Positions 24,640 through 34,818 of a DNA stretch of 64,000 nucleotides are shown in pieces. Position 1 is the stretch's first letter. Each line of letters begins with the position of its first letter. The position numbers were made by a program, and so were the translations under genes. Source of the stretch: an uncultured Prevotellaceae bacterium. Lineage in GTDB: Bacteria; Bacteroidota; Bacteroidia; Bacteroidales; Bacteroidaceae. The DNA lies in assembly GCA_900318815.1 (NCBI GenBank), contig ONMA01000024.1, positions 1-64,000 on the forward strand, read 5' to 3'. The notes under the pieces are model-generated. The model was not told where the DNA came from. It saw only the letters and a list, made by a program, of their open reading frames with translations, and searched no databases.

Positions 24640-27156
24640 TTAACGCTTGATTGAATCGTCCTCCTTATTGCCGTAGTGACTCTCGGAGTAATTGCCATAC
24701 TGGCCGTAGAGTCCGTAGTTGCCATAGTTGCCATAGCCGTACTTGCCATAGCCATAGCGACCGTAGCCGTACTGGCCGTAGCCGTAGCGTCCGTACTTGC
24801 CATACTTACCATAGCCGTAGTAGTAGCCGTACTTCTTCTTCGACATATCGACACCATTCAGGATGATGCACATATTGGGCAGTTTCTTCTCCAAGGCCAG
24901 ATTGTTGACAAGTCCGAAGCTCGACTTAGGCGTATAGTCGGCACGGCAGACCAGACAAGTCACGTCGGCATATTTGCCAATCTGCAGGGTATCGGCCACA
25001 AGACCCACAGGAGCCGTATCGAAGATGACGTAGTCATACTCTGCACGCAGGATGTCGACGACCTGTCTCATCGAGTCACGGGCCAGCAGCTCAGTGGGGT
25101 TGGGAGGCGTAGGACCGGCCAGCAGCAGGTCAAGGTTGGCATTCACGCCAGAAGGACGTATCTGCGACTTCAAGTCGGCAACGGTCACCACATCCTTGGT
25201 GAGCAGCGTGGTGATACCGTTCTGACGGTCGGTAATCTCGAACAGGCGGCCCAAGGCAGGCTTACGGATGTCGAGACCCAGCAAGATGACCTTCTTGCCT
25301 AAGAGTGCAAAGCTCACTGCGAGGTTGGCCGCATTGAAGGTCTTACCCTCACCCGAGGTGGTTGAGGTAAACATGATGACCTTCTGGCTATCCTTCATCA
25401 TAAACTGCACGTTGGTACGCATTGAGCGGAAGATCTCATCTGTCTGGTTGTTCTTGTTCTCATGCACCACGATGCCAGCGGCGGTCTTGGCACTCTCGCT
25501 GGCCACGGCCACATCGGCCACAATGGGCAGGCGTGTGAGGCGAGCCACGTCGTCGTGTCCCTCAACCTTATAGCGCATGACCTGAAGGAGATAGGTGATG
25601 AGCAGGGGCAGGCCAAAGCCTAAAACGATGGCCACCAGCATGATGATGGACTTCTTGGGGCTTACCATTCCCATAGGCTCGGGATCGTCAATCAGCTTAC
25701 CCTTGTCGGCTGTAGCTGCCAGTGAGATGGAGTTCTCCTCACGTTTCTGCAGGAGCATCAGGTAAAGTCCCGACTTCACTTCCTGCTGACGACCAATCTG
25801 AGTCAGCACACGTTCCTGCTCAGGCGACTGTGCCACACGCTGCTGATACACATTATACTGCTGCTGCAGCGACTGGCGCTGAAGTTGGGCAGAGCGACGG
25901 GCCTGGGCCAGAGCATCGTGGATGCTACCCTCAAGCTGGTCGAGCGTTGCCGTAATCTGCTTCACCTGCGGTGAGTGTTCCGAGGCTGTGAGCATCAGGC
26001 GGTTGCGCTCCTGCACGTTCTGGTTGTAGGTAGCGATAAACGAGGTAGAGATACCATCGGTCAGGCCGATGTTGGAAGGAATAATCCTGTAACGGTTCTT
26101 CGGGTCCATCACATACTCGCGCAGGTATTCCACCAACTGCATCTGCGTCTGTGCGTCGCTAATCTTCTGTTCAAGGCCGTACACCTGGTTCATCGAGTAG
26201 CTGGCATTCAGGCTCTGCTGCACCATGCGGTTCTCGCGCTTATAGTTCTCAATCTCGCCTTCGGTGGTACCCAGCTCCGTGTTAATCTTCTCCAGACGCG
26301 TGTTGATGAAGGCCTCGGTCTTGAAGGCAATCTCGTTCTTGTCCTCATTGGCCTGCTGGTTGTAGCAATAGACCAGCTCGCTCAGGAAGTCAACGCCTCG
26401 CTGCATATTACGGTCGCTGATGGTGAGCAGGGCGATGGACGTCTGCTTCGAGAAGGCAGAAACTTTCAAAGCCCTTGCATAGCGATTGCCCACCTGATGA
26501 ACCGGGCTGATAGTGACGTAAAACGCCTCGCCATTCTCCATCTCGCGAAGGCCGTTCTTCGTCAGCGTGATCGTACCGTTGTTGGTTCTCACCTTGGCAG
26601 GCAGGCGCTTGAAGTGTCCCCTGAGTGACTCGCTCACACCCTCCACATAGTAGGTGTTGTCCTTACGGCTGATTTTGATGGCCACCGGCATCTTGTTGTC
26701 CTGCAGGTGGGCAGAGTCCAGGTCGGCATTGATGGGCTGCGTCTTGTAAACCAGTGTTTTCTTCACCTTACCCTCCGAGCGATACTCCGTGTAGAGTTTC
26801 AGGTTCTTCACCGCGGCATACGACAGCGACTGCGACTGCAGGATAACCACCTCATTGTCGATACCTGTCGAGGCCGAAAGGGTTCCCAAGTCCTGAATGT
26901 AGCGAATGCTGTTCCTGGTGGAATTGGAATTCTCCTCCTCCTTCACAAGCACCTTGGCCGACACAGAATAGACGGGATCGGCATACCTCAGATAGAGGAG
27001 TGCTCCACACACAAAAATAAACATAGAAACAAGGAACCACTGCCAGTTGAGAATGAGCAGCGTGTAGATGGTCATTAAGTCAAACGACGAGCCTTCTTCC
27101 TCCGGCACAATGGGTTCAACCTGTTCTAATTCTTCGTTCTTTTTGATATTCTCCAT
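24640..27156 (-). CDS. Wzc-type polysaccharide co-polymerase and tyrosine autokinase
   Basis: This inner membrane protein controls length and export of capsule or exopolysaccharide and phosphorylates itself on tyrosines. The 838-residue protein has an N-terminal Wzz domain with a membrane segment (about residues 36-56), a long periplasmic coiled-coil region, a second membrane segment (about 505-525) and a cytoplasmic BY-kinase domain with Walker A SGEGKT, Walker A-prime LGLDIRKP and Walker B VIFDTAPVG. The C-terminus is a remarkable Tyr-Gly tail of about 55 residues encoded by near-repeats (about 24675-24838), ending in ordinary charged residues. It lies between rfbA and the HAD gene on one strand. 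Confidence 0.92.
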   Translation of the reverse strand: MENIKKNEELEQVEPIVPEEEGSSFDLMTIYTLLILNWQWFLVSMFIFVCGALLYLRYADPVYSVSAKVLVKEEENSNSTRNSIRYIQDLGTLSASTGIDNEVVILQSQSLSYAAVKNLKLYTEYRSEGKVKKTLVYKTQPINADLDSAHLQDNKMPVAIKISRKDNTYYVEGVSESLRGHFKRLPAKVRTNNGTITLTKNGLREMENGEAFYVTISPVHQVGNRYARALKVSAFSKQTSIALLTISDRNMQRGVDFLSELVYCYNQQANEDKNEIAFKTEAFINTRLEKINTELGTTEGEIENYKRENRMVQQSLNASYSMNQVYGLEQKISDAQTQMQLVEYLREYVMDPKNRYRIIPSNIGLTDGISTSFIATYNQNVQERNRLMLTASEHSPQVKQITATLDQLEGSIHDALAQARRSAQLQRQSLQQQYNVYQQRVAQSPEQERVLTQIGRQQEVKSGLYLMLLQKREENSISLAATADKGKLIDDPEPMGMVSPKKSIIMLVAIVLGFGLPLLITYLLQVMRYKVEGHDDVARLTRLPIVADVAVASESAKTAAGIVVHENKNNQTDEIFRSMRTNVQFMMKDSQKVIMFTSTTSGEGKTFNAANLAVSFALLGKKVILLGLDIRKPALGRLFEITDRQNGITTLLTKDVVTVADLKSQIRPSGVNANLDLLLAGPTPPNPTELLARDSMRQVVDILRAEYDYVIFDTAPVGLVADTLQIGKYADVTCLVCRADYTPKSSFGLVNNLALEKKLPNMCIILNGVDMSKKKYGYYYGYGKYGKYGRYGYGQYGYGRYGYGKYGYGNYGNYGLYGQYGNYSESHYGNKEDDSIKR

Positions 27157-27212
27157 ACCTTAATTAATATATTATTCCTTATTATTATTATATTATTCCT
27201 TGAATTTTGAAG

Positions 27213-28085
27213 TTATTTCGCAATCTGCAGCAGATACTGCCCATAGCCATTCTTCTGCATGGGCTTGGCCAGTTCGACAAGCTGCGCAGCAGTAATCCAC
27301 CCTTTCTTGAAGGCAATTTCCTCGAGGCACGCCACCTTCAAGCCCTGACGCTTCTCGATGACCTCGATAAAGGTAGAGGCCTCGGCCAAAGAGTCGTGCG
27401 TACCCGTGTCGAGCCAGGCAAAGCCTCGCTGCAACGTCTGCACCTTCAGCTTCTTCTGTTTCAGGTACTCTTGGTTGACAGTAGTAATCTCGAGTTCGCC
27501 CCTTGCACTTGGCTTGATGCTCTTGGCAATCCCCACCACGCTGTTGGGATAGAAGTAAAGTCCTACGACCGCATAGTTCGATTTCGGTTTTGCCGGTTTC
27601 TCCTCGATACTCAGGCAGTTGCCCTCATCGTCAAACTCGGCCACTCCGTAACGCTCCGGGTCGTTCACATAATAACCGAACACCGTGGCCATGCCGTCTT
27701 TCTCGGCATTCTCCACGCATTGGCGTAACAACCCCGTAAATCCAGAGCCATAGAAGATATTATCGCCCAGCACCAAGCAGGCACAATCGTCGCCGATGAA
27801 CTGCTCGCCTATGATGAAAGCCTGTGCAAGGCCGTCGGGCGAAGGCTGCTCCGCATACTCGAATCGCACGCCTATCTCACTCCCGTCGCCCAGGAGCCTG
27901 CGGAAGGCAGGCAAATCGTGGGGCGTCGAGATAATCAGTATCTCGCGTATGCCAGCCAACATCAACGCCGATATGGGATAATAAATCATCGGCTTGTCGA
28001 AAATAGGTATCAGCTGCTTGCTGATGCCCTTTGTTATTGGGTAGAGGCGTGTACCACTTCCACCCGCCAAAACGATTCCTCTCAT
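27213..28085 (-). CDS. rfbA: Glucose-1-phosphate thymidylyltransferase
   Basis: Makes dTDP-glucose, the first step toward dTDP-rhamnose for surface polysaccharide. The 290-residue length is typical. The signature [20 protein letters not shown] (residues 1-20) and the lysine-containing [15 protein letters not shown] are present. Transcribed first in rfbA-wzc-HAD on the minus strand. rfbB, C and D are not in this window. Confidence 0.96.
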   Translation of the reverse strand: MRGIVLAGGSGTRLYPITKGISKQLIPIFDKPMIYYPISALMLAGIREILIISTPHDLPAFRRLLGDGSEIGVRFEYAEQPSPDGLAQAFIIGEQFIGDDCACLVLGDNIFYGSGFTGLLRQCVENAEKDGMATVFGYYVNDPERYGVAEFDDEGNCLSIEEKPAKPKSNYAVVGLYFYPNSVVGIAKSIKPSARGELEITTVNQEYLKQKKLKVQTLQRGFAWLDTGTHDSLAEASTFIEVIEKRQGLKVACLEEIAFKKGWITAAQLVELAKPMQKNGYGQYLLQIAK

Positions 28086-28108
28086 ACAATATAACGTTAT
28101 ATAGCGTG

Positions 28109-28116
28109 CAAAGATA
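28109..28116 (-). promoter_or_regulatory. Promoter -7 element for rfbA-wzc
   Basis: TATCTTTG on the minus strand, about 24 bases before the rfbA ATG. No equivalent box precedes wzc, which supports a shared transcript. Confidence 0.6.
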
Positions 28117-28212
28117 CCTATTTTTTTTTGATTTATCGCCTTTTTTCAACTAAAAAATGAGAGAATATGAAGAAAATAGATGATTTTACACAAGAAATTA
28201 AAAAAAATCGAG

Positions 28213-28220
28213 TAACTTTG
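28213..28220 (+). promoter_or_regulatory. Promoter -7 element for the 28240 gene
   Basis: TAACTTTG, 19 bases before the ATG at 28240. Confidence 0.6.
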
Positions 28221-28239
28221 CACACAATTAACGACAACT

Positions 28240-28866
28240 ATGGGATTTTTATCAAAATTATTCGGCAGGAAAAATGCCGACGAGAGTGAGAAGAAAGTGG
28301 GTGGCATGGAAGATTTCATGACACTCATCCGTGTATATTTCCAGGCTGTGATAGCGTCCGACCTGCACATTACCAGTCTGCAGGCTCTTCCCGAACTGCG
28401 AGTCTTCAAGGCCACACTACGGGTGCCCACGCAAAACGGCAGGCTGGGCCTTGGCGAGAAGACGCGCTGCAAGAAGATGCTGAAGGAGATGTACGAGATG
28501 GACGACCAGTTCTTCAAGGAAATCGACCAGAGCATCAACCGCAGGTGCAAGAAGATTCAGGACGTGCAGCCCTACCTCATCCAGTTCCAGGCCTACGTGC
28601 AGGACATCATGATGCTCACGGGCAACCTGATGAAGTTCAAGCTGCGCCTGCCCGGTATCTTCAAGAAAGCCCTGCGGACGATGACGGAGAAGACGGTGAA
28701 CGACATCTTCAACAAGAACGACTTCACCGACCCCAGCACGCTGAAGACAGTGGTATCGGTGCGCGAACTCAACAAGCGCCTTGGCTTCTCCCAGAAATGG
28801 ACTACCGACTTCGTCTACAGGGTGGTCATGCTGGCCAAGAAAGAGAAGCAGCCACAAGAGCAGTAA
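28240..28866 (+). CDS. Conserved hypothetical protein, cytoplasmic, helical
   Basis: A 208-residue protein I do not recognise. It starts MGFLSKLFGRKNADESEKK, then runs as a largely helical, Lys- and Met-rich chain without signal peptide or obvious catalytic motif. Features include the FMTLIRVYFQAVIASDLHI stretch and a C-terminal KKEKQPQEQ. It has its own promoter and precedes the cell-division pair (29024 and 29332), but a gap of about 157 bases separates them. The start is supported by the promoter 19 bases upstream. Confidence 0.75.
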   Translation: MGFLSKLFGRKNADESEKKVGGMEDFMTLIRVYFQAVIASDLHITSLQALPELRVFKATLRVPTQNGRLGLGEKTRCKKMLKEMYEMDDQFFKEIDQSINRRCKKIQDVQPYLIQFQAYVQDIMMLTGNLMKFKLRLPGIFKKALRTMTEKTVNDIFNKNDFTDPSTLKTVVSVRELNKRLGFSQKWTTDFVYRVVMLAKKEKQPQEQ

Positions 28867-28996
28867 CCGTCTGGCACTACCACTTGAAGCCCCTTCGGAT
28901 AGTTAATAATCAAAAAATTGCAGGTAGCACACGTTAAAGCCTGTTAAGGAATGAAAACTTTCATTCTTCAATTGGCTATCTTCCATCTAAATTAAG

Positions 28997-29004
28997 TAAC
29001 TTTG
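28997..29004 (+). promoter_or_regulatory. Promoter -7 element for the zapA-rny run
   Basis: TAACTTTG, 19 bases before the ATG at 29024. A small hairpin (GAATGAA/TTTCATTC, 28950-28969) lies just upstream. Confidence 0.55.
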
Positions 29005-29023
29005 TAATCAAATTGGTAGCGTC

Positions 29024-29320
29024 ATGACTGAAAGTGAGAAAGCTATAGCAACATTCCAGACCCGCGTAAGAGACTTGATTCGCCGATTTCAAGAACTGAA
29101 AAAGGAGAACGGGCAGCTCTATGCAATGGTAGAGGAAAACGAAAAGCAGATAGAGCAGCTTCAGGCTAAGCTGGCACAGCAGGAACGCGACTACCAATCG
29201 CTGAAGATGGCCAAGATGGTTGAGATTACCGACGGCGACCTGGAAGGAGCCAAGGAGCGTCTGGCACGTCTGATACGCGAAGTAAACAAATGCATTGCTC
29301 TATTGAGCGACGAAAAGTAA
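29024..29320 (+). CDS. Small coiled-coil protein, ZapB-like by position
   Basis: A 98-residue protein that is almost entirely predicted coiled coil (about residues 10-65, with heptad-like ELKKENGQLYAMVEENEKQIEQ). It has no signal peptide. It ends 11 bases before zapA, and Bacteroidota commonly pair a short coiled-coil protein with ZapA near rny. A cell-division role (Z-ring support) is inferred from this neighbourhood, not from a sequence signature. Confidence 0.7.
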   Translation: MTESEKAIATFQTRVRDLIRRFQELKKENGQLYAMVEENEKQIEQLQAKLAQQERDYQSLKMAKMVEITDGDLEGAKERLARLIREVNKCIALLSDEK

Positions 29321-29331
29321 GGGCAGAAGCG

Positions 29332-29634
29332 ATGGCAGAAGGAAATAAGGACAAATTCAACATAAAACTGCATGTCTACGACGAATATATCAACGTGGCC
29401 ATCAACCGCGATGAGGAACAGCTCTACAGAAATGCAGCGAAGCTCGTCACCGAGCGCTATGGCATCTATACACAGATGTTCAAGGCCACCAAGAGCGACC
29501 ACACCATAGCACTCATGACGCTCATAGAGATTGCGCTGTATCATCAGCGCCTTCTCGGGCACAACGACACAGAGCCTTATGATCATATTCTCGCTCAACT
29601 TACTTCAGAAATTGAGGAAGCCCTGAAAACGTAG
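29332..29634 (+). CDS. zapA: Cell division protein ZapA
   Basis: ZapA bundles FtsZ filaments at mid-cell. I start at the ATG at 29332 (MAEGNKDKFNIKLHV), 11 bases after the previous stop; an in-frame ATG at 29290 overlaps the upstream gene. The 100-residue protein has the ZapA opening (NIKLHVYDEYINVAINRDEEQLYRNAAK split over the first 40 residues) and a helical C-terminal half for dimerisation. rny follows at 29668. Confidence 0.88.
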   Translation: MAEGNKDKFNIKLHVYDEYINVAINRDEEQLYRNAAKLVTERYGIYTQMFKATKSDHTIALMTLIEIALYHQRLLGHNDTEPYDHILAQLTSEIEEALKT

Positions 29635-29667
29635 CAGAGAATATTAACACTATATACATTTATTTAT

Positions 29668-31206
29668 ATGATTCTAATAACTATTATTGTAGCCGTTGCC
29701 GCTCTCGCCGTGGGAGTGGGATGCGGCTATTATCTTTTCCTTAAAGTAGTCAAGGGGAAATACAACGAGATGATTGAAGCCGCTACCAAAGAGGCGGAAG
29801 TAATCAAAGAGAAGAAACTGCTCGAGGTCAAGGAGAAGTTCCTGAACAAGAAGAGCGAGCTGGAGAAGGAGGTGCAACAGCGCAACCAACACATACAGCA
29901 GAGCGAGAACAAGCTGAAGCAGCGCGAGATGTCGCTCAACCAGCGTCAGGAGGAACTGGGACGCCGCAAGAACGAGTTAGACAACCAGCAACAGCGCATT
30001 GACAACGAGAAGAAAGCACTTGCACTGAAGCAGGAAGAACTGGGCAAGATGCAGCAGAAGGAGCGCGAGAAGCTCGAAGAACTCTCTGGTCTGAGTGCCG
30101 AGGAGGCCAAGAACCGCCTCGTGGAATCGCTGAAGGACGAGGCCAAGACCGCCGCCGCCAGCTACATCAACGAAATCATGGACGAGGCGAAGCTCAACGC
30201 CAATGCACAGGCCAAGAAGATTGTCATACAGACCATCCAGCGCGTGGCCACTGAGACAGCGGTCGAGAACTCCGTCTCCGTGTTCCATATTGAGAACGAC
30301 GAAGTGAAGGGACGCATCATCGGGCGCGAAGGCCGCAACATCCGAGCACTCGAGGCTGCCTGCGGCGTTGAGATTGTAGTCGATGACACCCCCGAGGCCA
30401 TCGTCATCAGCGGCTTCGACCCCGTGCGCCGCGAAACCTGCCGTCTGGCTCTGCACCAGTTGGTCAGCGACGGACGCATACACCCCGCACGTATTGAGGA
30501 AGTGGTTGCCAAGGTGAAGAAGCAGCTCGACAACGAAATCATCGAGACCGGCAAGCGCACAGCCATCGACTTAGGTATACACGGACTGCACCCGGAACTC
30601 ATCCGCATCATCGGCAAGATGAAGTACCGCTCTTCCTACGGTCAGAACCTGCTGCAGCACGCACGCGAAACAGCCAACCTCTGTTCTGTCATGGCCTCTG
30701 AGCTGGGACTGAACCCGAAGAAGGCCAAGCGTGCCGGCCTGCTGCACGACATCGGCAAGGTGCCCGACGAGGAGAGCGAGATGCCCCACGCACTCTACGG
30801 CGCCAAGATTGCCGAGAAATACAAGGAGAAGCCCGACATCTGCAATGCCATCGGTGCCCACCACGACGAGATGGAGATGCAGACGCTCCTGGCACCCATC
30901 GTCCAGGTGTGCGATGCCATCAGCGGTGCCCGTCCCGGTGCCCGACGCGAAATCGTCGAGGCCTACATCAAGCGACTCAACGACCTCGAAGCTATTGCCA
31001 TGAGCTATCCCGGCGTCACCAAGACCTACGCCATCCAGGCAGGCCGCGAACTGCGCGTCATCGTTGGTGCCGACAAGATGGACGATGCCGAGACCGAGGC
31101 ACTTAGCGGACAGATAGCCTCTAAGATACAGAACGAGATGACCTATCCCGGACAGGTGAAGATCACCGTCATCCGTGAGACCCGTAGCGTGGCCTACGCC
31201 AAATAG
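29668..31206 (+). CDS. rny: Ribonuclease Y
   Basis: A membrane-anchored endoribonuclease that starts mRNA decay. The 512-residue length is typical. Order of parts: N-terminal membrane helix (residues 2-24), long coiled coil (about 30-150), KH domain ([21 protein letters not shown]) and HD domain with GLLHDIGK and the second His in GAHHDE. It lies 33 bases downstream of zapA and 25 bases upstream of ilvD. Confidence 0.96.
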   Translation: MILITIIVAVAALAVGVGCGYYLFLKVVKGKYNEMIEAATKEAEVIKEKKLLEVKEKFLNKKSELEKEVQQRNQHIQQSENKLKQREMSLNQRQEELGRRKNELDNQQQRIDNEKKALALKQEELGKMQQKEREKLEELSGLSAEEAKNRLVESLKDEAKTAAASYINEIMDEAKLNANAQAKKIVIQTIQRVATETAVENSVSVFHIENDEVKGRIIGREGRNIRALEAACGVEIVVDDTPEAIVISGFDPVRRETCRLALHQLVSDGRIHPARIEEVVAKVKKQLDNEIIETGKRTAIDLGIHGLHPELIRIIGKMKYRSSYGQNLLQHARETANLCSVMASELGLNPKKAKRAGLLHDIGKVPDEESEMPHALYGAKIAEKYKEKPDICNAIGAHHDEMEMQTLLAPIVQVCDAISGARPGARREIVEAYIKRLNDLEAIAMSYPGVTKTYAIQAGRELRVIVGADKMDDAETEALSGQIASKIQNEMTYPGQVKITVIRETRSVAYAK

Positions 31207-31231
31207 ACAGGATAACTAATATTAATAAGAA

Positions 31232-33088
31232 ATGAAGCATCCGTTGCGCAGCAGTGTCTGCACCGAAGGCCGGCGCATGGCCGGAGCCCGTGCCCTCTGG
31301 GTGGCCACGGGCATGAAACACGAGCAGTTTGGAAAACCCATTATCGCCATTGTCAACTCGTTCACGCAGTTTGTCCCCGGACATACCCACCTGCATGAGA
31401 TAGGGCAGATAGTGCGGGAAGAGATAGAGAAGATGGGCTGCTATGCAGCTGAGTTCAACACCATCGCCATTGACGATGGCATTGCCATGGGCCACGACGG
31501 CATGCTCTACTCGCTGCCCTCGCGCGACATTATTGCCGACTCGGTGGAGTACATGGTGAATGCCCACAAGGCCGACGCCATGATATGCATCTCCAACTGC
31601 GACAAGGTGACGCCGGGCATGCTCATGGCCGCCATGCGCCTGAACATCCCCACCGTGTTCTGCAGCGGAGGCCCGATGGAGGCCGGACGCTGGCGCGGCG
31701 AGAATGCCGACCTGATTACGGCCATGGTGAAGGGAGCCGACCCCAGCGTGAGCGACGAGGAGATAAAGGAACTGGAGTCGTGTGCCTGTCCCGGCTGCGG
31801 AAGCTGCTCGGGCATGTTCACCGCCAACTCCATGAACTCGCTCACCGAGGCCATCGGCCTGTCGCTGCCCGGCAACGGCACGATACTTGCCACCCACACC
31901 AACCGCATTGAGCTGTTCCGCCAGGCAGCCCGCCAGATTGTGAAGAACGCGCTGGCATACTATGAGGACGGCGACGAGAGCGTGCTGCCACGCTCGATAG
32001 CTACCCGCAAGGCATTCCTCAACGCCATGTCGCTCGACATTGCCATGGGCGGGTCGACCAACACCGTACTCCATCTCTTGGCGGTGGCACAGGAAGCAGG
32101 GGCCGACTTCACCATGAAGGACATCGACGCCCTGAGCCGCAAGGTGCCCTGCCTGTGCAAGCTGGCACCGAATACCCAGAAATACAGCGTGCAGGAGTGT
32201 AACCGTGCAGGCGGCATACTCGGCATACTGAACGAGCTGAACAAAGGCGGTCTCATCGACGGCACCGCCATCCGCGTGGACGGCATGACTCTGGAGGAAG
32301 CTATGGAAGCCTACAATCCAGCCCCCCATTCAGCCCCCAAGGGGGCTACTATAGCCTCAGCACACACAACTATAGAAGCCCCCTCGGGGGCCGTAGGGGG
32401 GGCTTCCATTTACTTCTCTGCCCCGGGCAACCGATTCTCCACAAAGATGGGGTCGCAGAGCGAGCTATATCCCTCGCTCGACACCGACCGCACCAACGGC
32501 TGCATCCGCGACATAGCACATGCCTACACCAAGGACGGCGGACTGGCCGTACTCTTCGGCAACATTGCCCAGGACGGCTGCGTGGTAAAGACGGCCGGCG
32601 TGGACGAGTCGCTGTGGCACTTCGAAGGCCCTGCCGTGGTGTTCGACTCGCAGGAGGATGCCTGCGACGGCATCTTAGGCGGCAAGGTGAAGAGCGGCGA
32701 CTGTGTGGTCATCACCCATGAGGGGCCGAAGGGCGGCCCCGGCATGCAGGAAATGCTCTACCCCACCTCTTATATTAAGAGTATGCACTTGGGCAAGGAG
32801 TGCGCCCTCATCACCGACGGACGTTTCTCGGGAGGCACCAGCGGCCTCTCTATAGGCCACATCTCGCCCGAGGCAGCCAGCGGCGGCAACATCGGCAAGA
32901 TAAAAGACGGCGACATCATTGTCATCGACATCCCTTCGCGCAGCATCAGCGTGAAGCTCTCCGACGAGGAGCTGGCAGCCCGGCCACAGCAGCCGCTGAA
33001 GAGAAACCGCACGGTGAGCAAGGCGCTGCGTGCCTACGCACAGAGCGTTGCGAGTGCCGACAAGGGAGGAATCAGAATCATTGACTGA
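31232..33088 (+). CDS. ilvD: Dihydroxy-acid dehydratase carrying an in-frame palindromic insertion
   Basis: Catalyses the third step of valine and isoleucine synthesis (also pantothenate supply). It is an iron-sulfur dehydratase; the cluster cysteines are seen in [11 protein letters not shown] and [13 protein letters not shown]. The C-terminal [12 protein letters not shown] and [21 protein letters not shown] are intact. At 618 residues it is somewhat longer than I expect. The extra length is around residues 363-392 ([10 protein letters not shown]...[10 protein letters not shown]), encoded by a GC-rich inverted repeat at 32320-32405. It is followed 5 bases later by ilvB. Confidence 0.96.
   Translation: MKHPLRSSVCTEGRRMAGARALWVATGMKHEQFGKPIIAIVNSFTQFVPGHTHLHEIGQIVREEIEKMGCYAAEFNTIAIDDGIAMGHDGMLYSLPSRDIIADSVEYMVNAHKADAMICISNCDKVTPGMLMAAMRLNIPTVFCSGGPMEAGRWRGENADLITAMVKGADPSVSDEEIKELESCACPGCGSCSGMFTANSMNSLTEAIGLSLPGNGTILATHTNRIELFRQAARQIVKNALAYYEDGDESVLPRSIATRKAFLNAMSLDIAMGGSTNTVLHLLAVAQEAGADFTMKDIDALSRKVPCLCKLAPNTQKYSVQECNRAGGILGILNELNKGGLIDGTAIRVDGMTLEEAMEAYNPAPHSAPKGATIASAHTTIEAPSGAVGGASIYFSAPGNRFSTKMGSQSELYPSLDTDRTNGCIRDIAHAYTKDGGLAVLFGNIAQDGCVVKTAGVDESLWHFEGPAVVFDSQEDACDGILGGKVKSGDCVVITHEGPKGGPGMQEMLYPTSYIKSMHLGKECALITDGRFSGGTSGLSIGHISPEAASGGNIGKIKDGDIIVIDIPSRSISVKLSDEELAARPQQPLKRNRTVSKALRAYAQSVASADKGGIRIID
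32320..32405. repeat. Palindromic repeat inserted in the ilvD reading frame
   Basis: Left arm 32320-32354 (AGCCCCCCATTCAGCCCCC...ACTATAG) and right arm 32370-32405 (CTATAGAAGCCCCCTCGGGG...) are near reverse complements around a 15-base loop. Each arm has an inner palindrome (AGCCCCCAAGGGGGCT; GCCCCCTCGGGGGC). The arms resemble those flanking the susD start (3677-3821). The element is translated in frame without a stop. Confidence 0.88.
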
Positions 33089-33093
33089 ACGAT

Positions 33094-34809
33094 ATGAAAG
33101 AAATAATAACAGGTAGGGAGGCCCTGATGCGAGCCTTGCAGGCCGAGGGCGTGAAGACCATCTTCGGCTATCCGGGAGGGTCGATCATGCCTGTCTACGA
33201 CTCCCTCTACGACTATACGCAGAAAGACAAGGAAGTGTTCCACCATGTGCTGGTGCGCCACGAGCAGGGAGCGGTGCATGCCGCCCAGGGCTTTGCACGC
33301 ACCTCGGGAGAGGTGGGCGTAGCCATCGTGACCAGCGGCCCCGGTGCCACCAACACGCTGACGGGCGTGGCCGATGCCATGCTTGACTCGACCCCCATCG
33401 TGGTCATTGCCGGGCAAGTGAACATCGGTGCACTGGGCACCGACGCCTTCCAAGAGGTAGACCTCGTGGGCGTGGCCCAGCCTATCTCGAAGTGGAGCTA
33501 CCAAATACGCCATGCCGACGACGTGGCATGGGCCGTGAGCCGTGCGTTCTACATTGCTCGCAGCGGGCGTCCCGGCCCCGTCGTACTCGACTTCCCCAAG
33601 AACGCACAGGAGCATACCTGCGAGTGGGACGGCCCTGCCCACGTGGACTTCGTGCGCAGCTACGTGCCCTATCCCACTCCCGACCCGGCATCGATTGCCG
33701 AAGCCGCCCAGCTCATCAACAAGGCCGAACGCCCGATAGCACTGGTAGGCCAGGGCGTGGAGTTAGGCAATGCCCACAACGAGCTGATAGAGTTCATCGA
33801 GAAGGCCGACATCCCCGTGGGCCGCACGCTGTTGGGACTCTCTGCCCTGCCGAGCCGCCACCCGCTGAACATGGGCATGCTGGGCATGCACGGCCAGTAC
33901 TCGCTGAACATGAAAGCACAGGAGGCCGACGTGATCATCGCCGTCGGCATGCGCTTCAGCGACCGCGTGACGGGACTGCCCTCGGCCTACGCCCGCCAGG
34001 CCAAGATTATCCACTTAGACATTGACAAGGCCGAGATAGATAAGTGCATCAAGACCGACGTAGCCGTGATAGGCGACTGCAAGGTTACGCTGCCCGCTAT
34101 CACCCGACTGCTGAAGAAGAACAGCCACAAGGAATGGAAAGACTCCTTCGCCCCCTACTTCGAGATGGAGAAAGAGCAGGTCATCGAACCCGCCATCCAC
34201 CCTAAGGACGGCCCGCTGCTAATGGGCGAGGTGGTGAACGTGGTGGCTGAGGCCACCAAGGGCGATGCCGTCCTCGTGACCGACGTAGGTCAGAACCAAA
34301 TGCTCTCGGCCCGCTACTTCCACTATAACAAGAAGCGCAGCATCGTCACCAGCGGCGGTCTGGGTACTATGGGCTTCGGCATGCCCGCCGCCATCGGTGC
34401 CACCTTCGGTGCACCTCAGCGCACGGTGTGCATGTTCTGCGGCGACGGCGGCTTCCAGATGAACATCCAGGAGCTGGGTACCATCATGGAACAGCAAGCC
34501 CCGGTGAAGATGATTCTGCTGAACAACAACTACTTAGGCAACGTGCGCCAGTGGCAGGACATGTTCTGGAACGGGCACCGTTCGTTTACCCCGATGCTCA
34601 ATCCGCAGTACAACCTCATTGCACAGGCCTATCATATACCCTACGACGTGGTCGTCGACCGCAAGGACCTGGCTTCCAAGGTAGACAAGATGCTGGCCAC
34701 CGACGGTCCCTACATCCTGGAGTGTGCCATCAAGGAAGATGCCGATGTCATGCCCATGACCGCCCCGGGAAAGCGTGTAGACGAAATGATGCTCAGCATC
34801 AATGATTAA
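33094..34809 (+). CDS. ilvB: Acetolactate synthase large subunit
   Basis: Condenses pyruvate with pyruvate or 2-oxobutanoate using thiamine diphosphate, the first common step of branched-chain amino acid synthesis. The 571-residue protein has the N-terminal catalytic-Glu region (VRHEQGAVHAAQGFAR) and the ThDP motif GDGGFQMN...LLNNNYLGNVRQWQ. It is placed between ilvD (5 bases) and ilvN (9 bases) in one operon. Confidence 0.97.
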   Translation: MKEIITGREALMRALQAEGVKTIFGYPGGSIMPVYDSLYDYTQKDKEVFHHVLVRHEQGAVHAAQGFARTSGEVGVAIVTSGPGATNTLTGVADAMLDSTPIVVIAGQVNIGALGTDAFQEVDLVGVAQPISKWSYQIRHADDVAWAVSRAFYIARSGRPGPVVLDFPKNAQEHTCEWDGPAHVDFVRSYVPYPTPDPASIAEAAQLINKAERPIALVGQGVELGNAHNELIEFIEKADIPVGRTLLGLSALPSRHPLNMGMLGMHGQYSLNMKAQEADVIIAVGMRFSDRVTGLPSAYARQAKIIHLDIDKAEIDKCIKTDVAVIGDCKVTLPAITRLLKKNSHKEWKDSFAPYFEMEKEQVIEPAIHPKDGPLLMGEVVNVVAEATKGDAVLVTDVGQNQMLSARYFHYNKKRSIVTSGGLGTMGFGMPAAIGATFGAPQRTVCMFCGDGGFQMNIQELGTIMEQQAPVKMILLNNNYLGNVRQWQDMFWNGHRSFTPMLNPQYNLIAQAYHIPYDVVVDRKDLASKVDKMLATDGPYILECAIKEDADVMPMTAPGKRVDEMMLSIND

Positions 34810-34818
34810 TTTACCATC

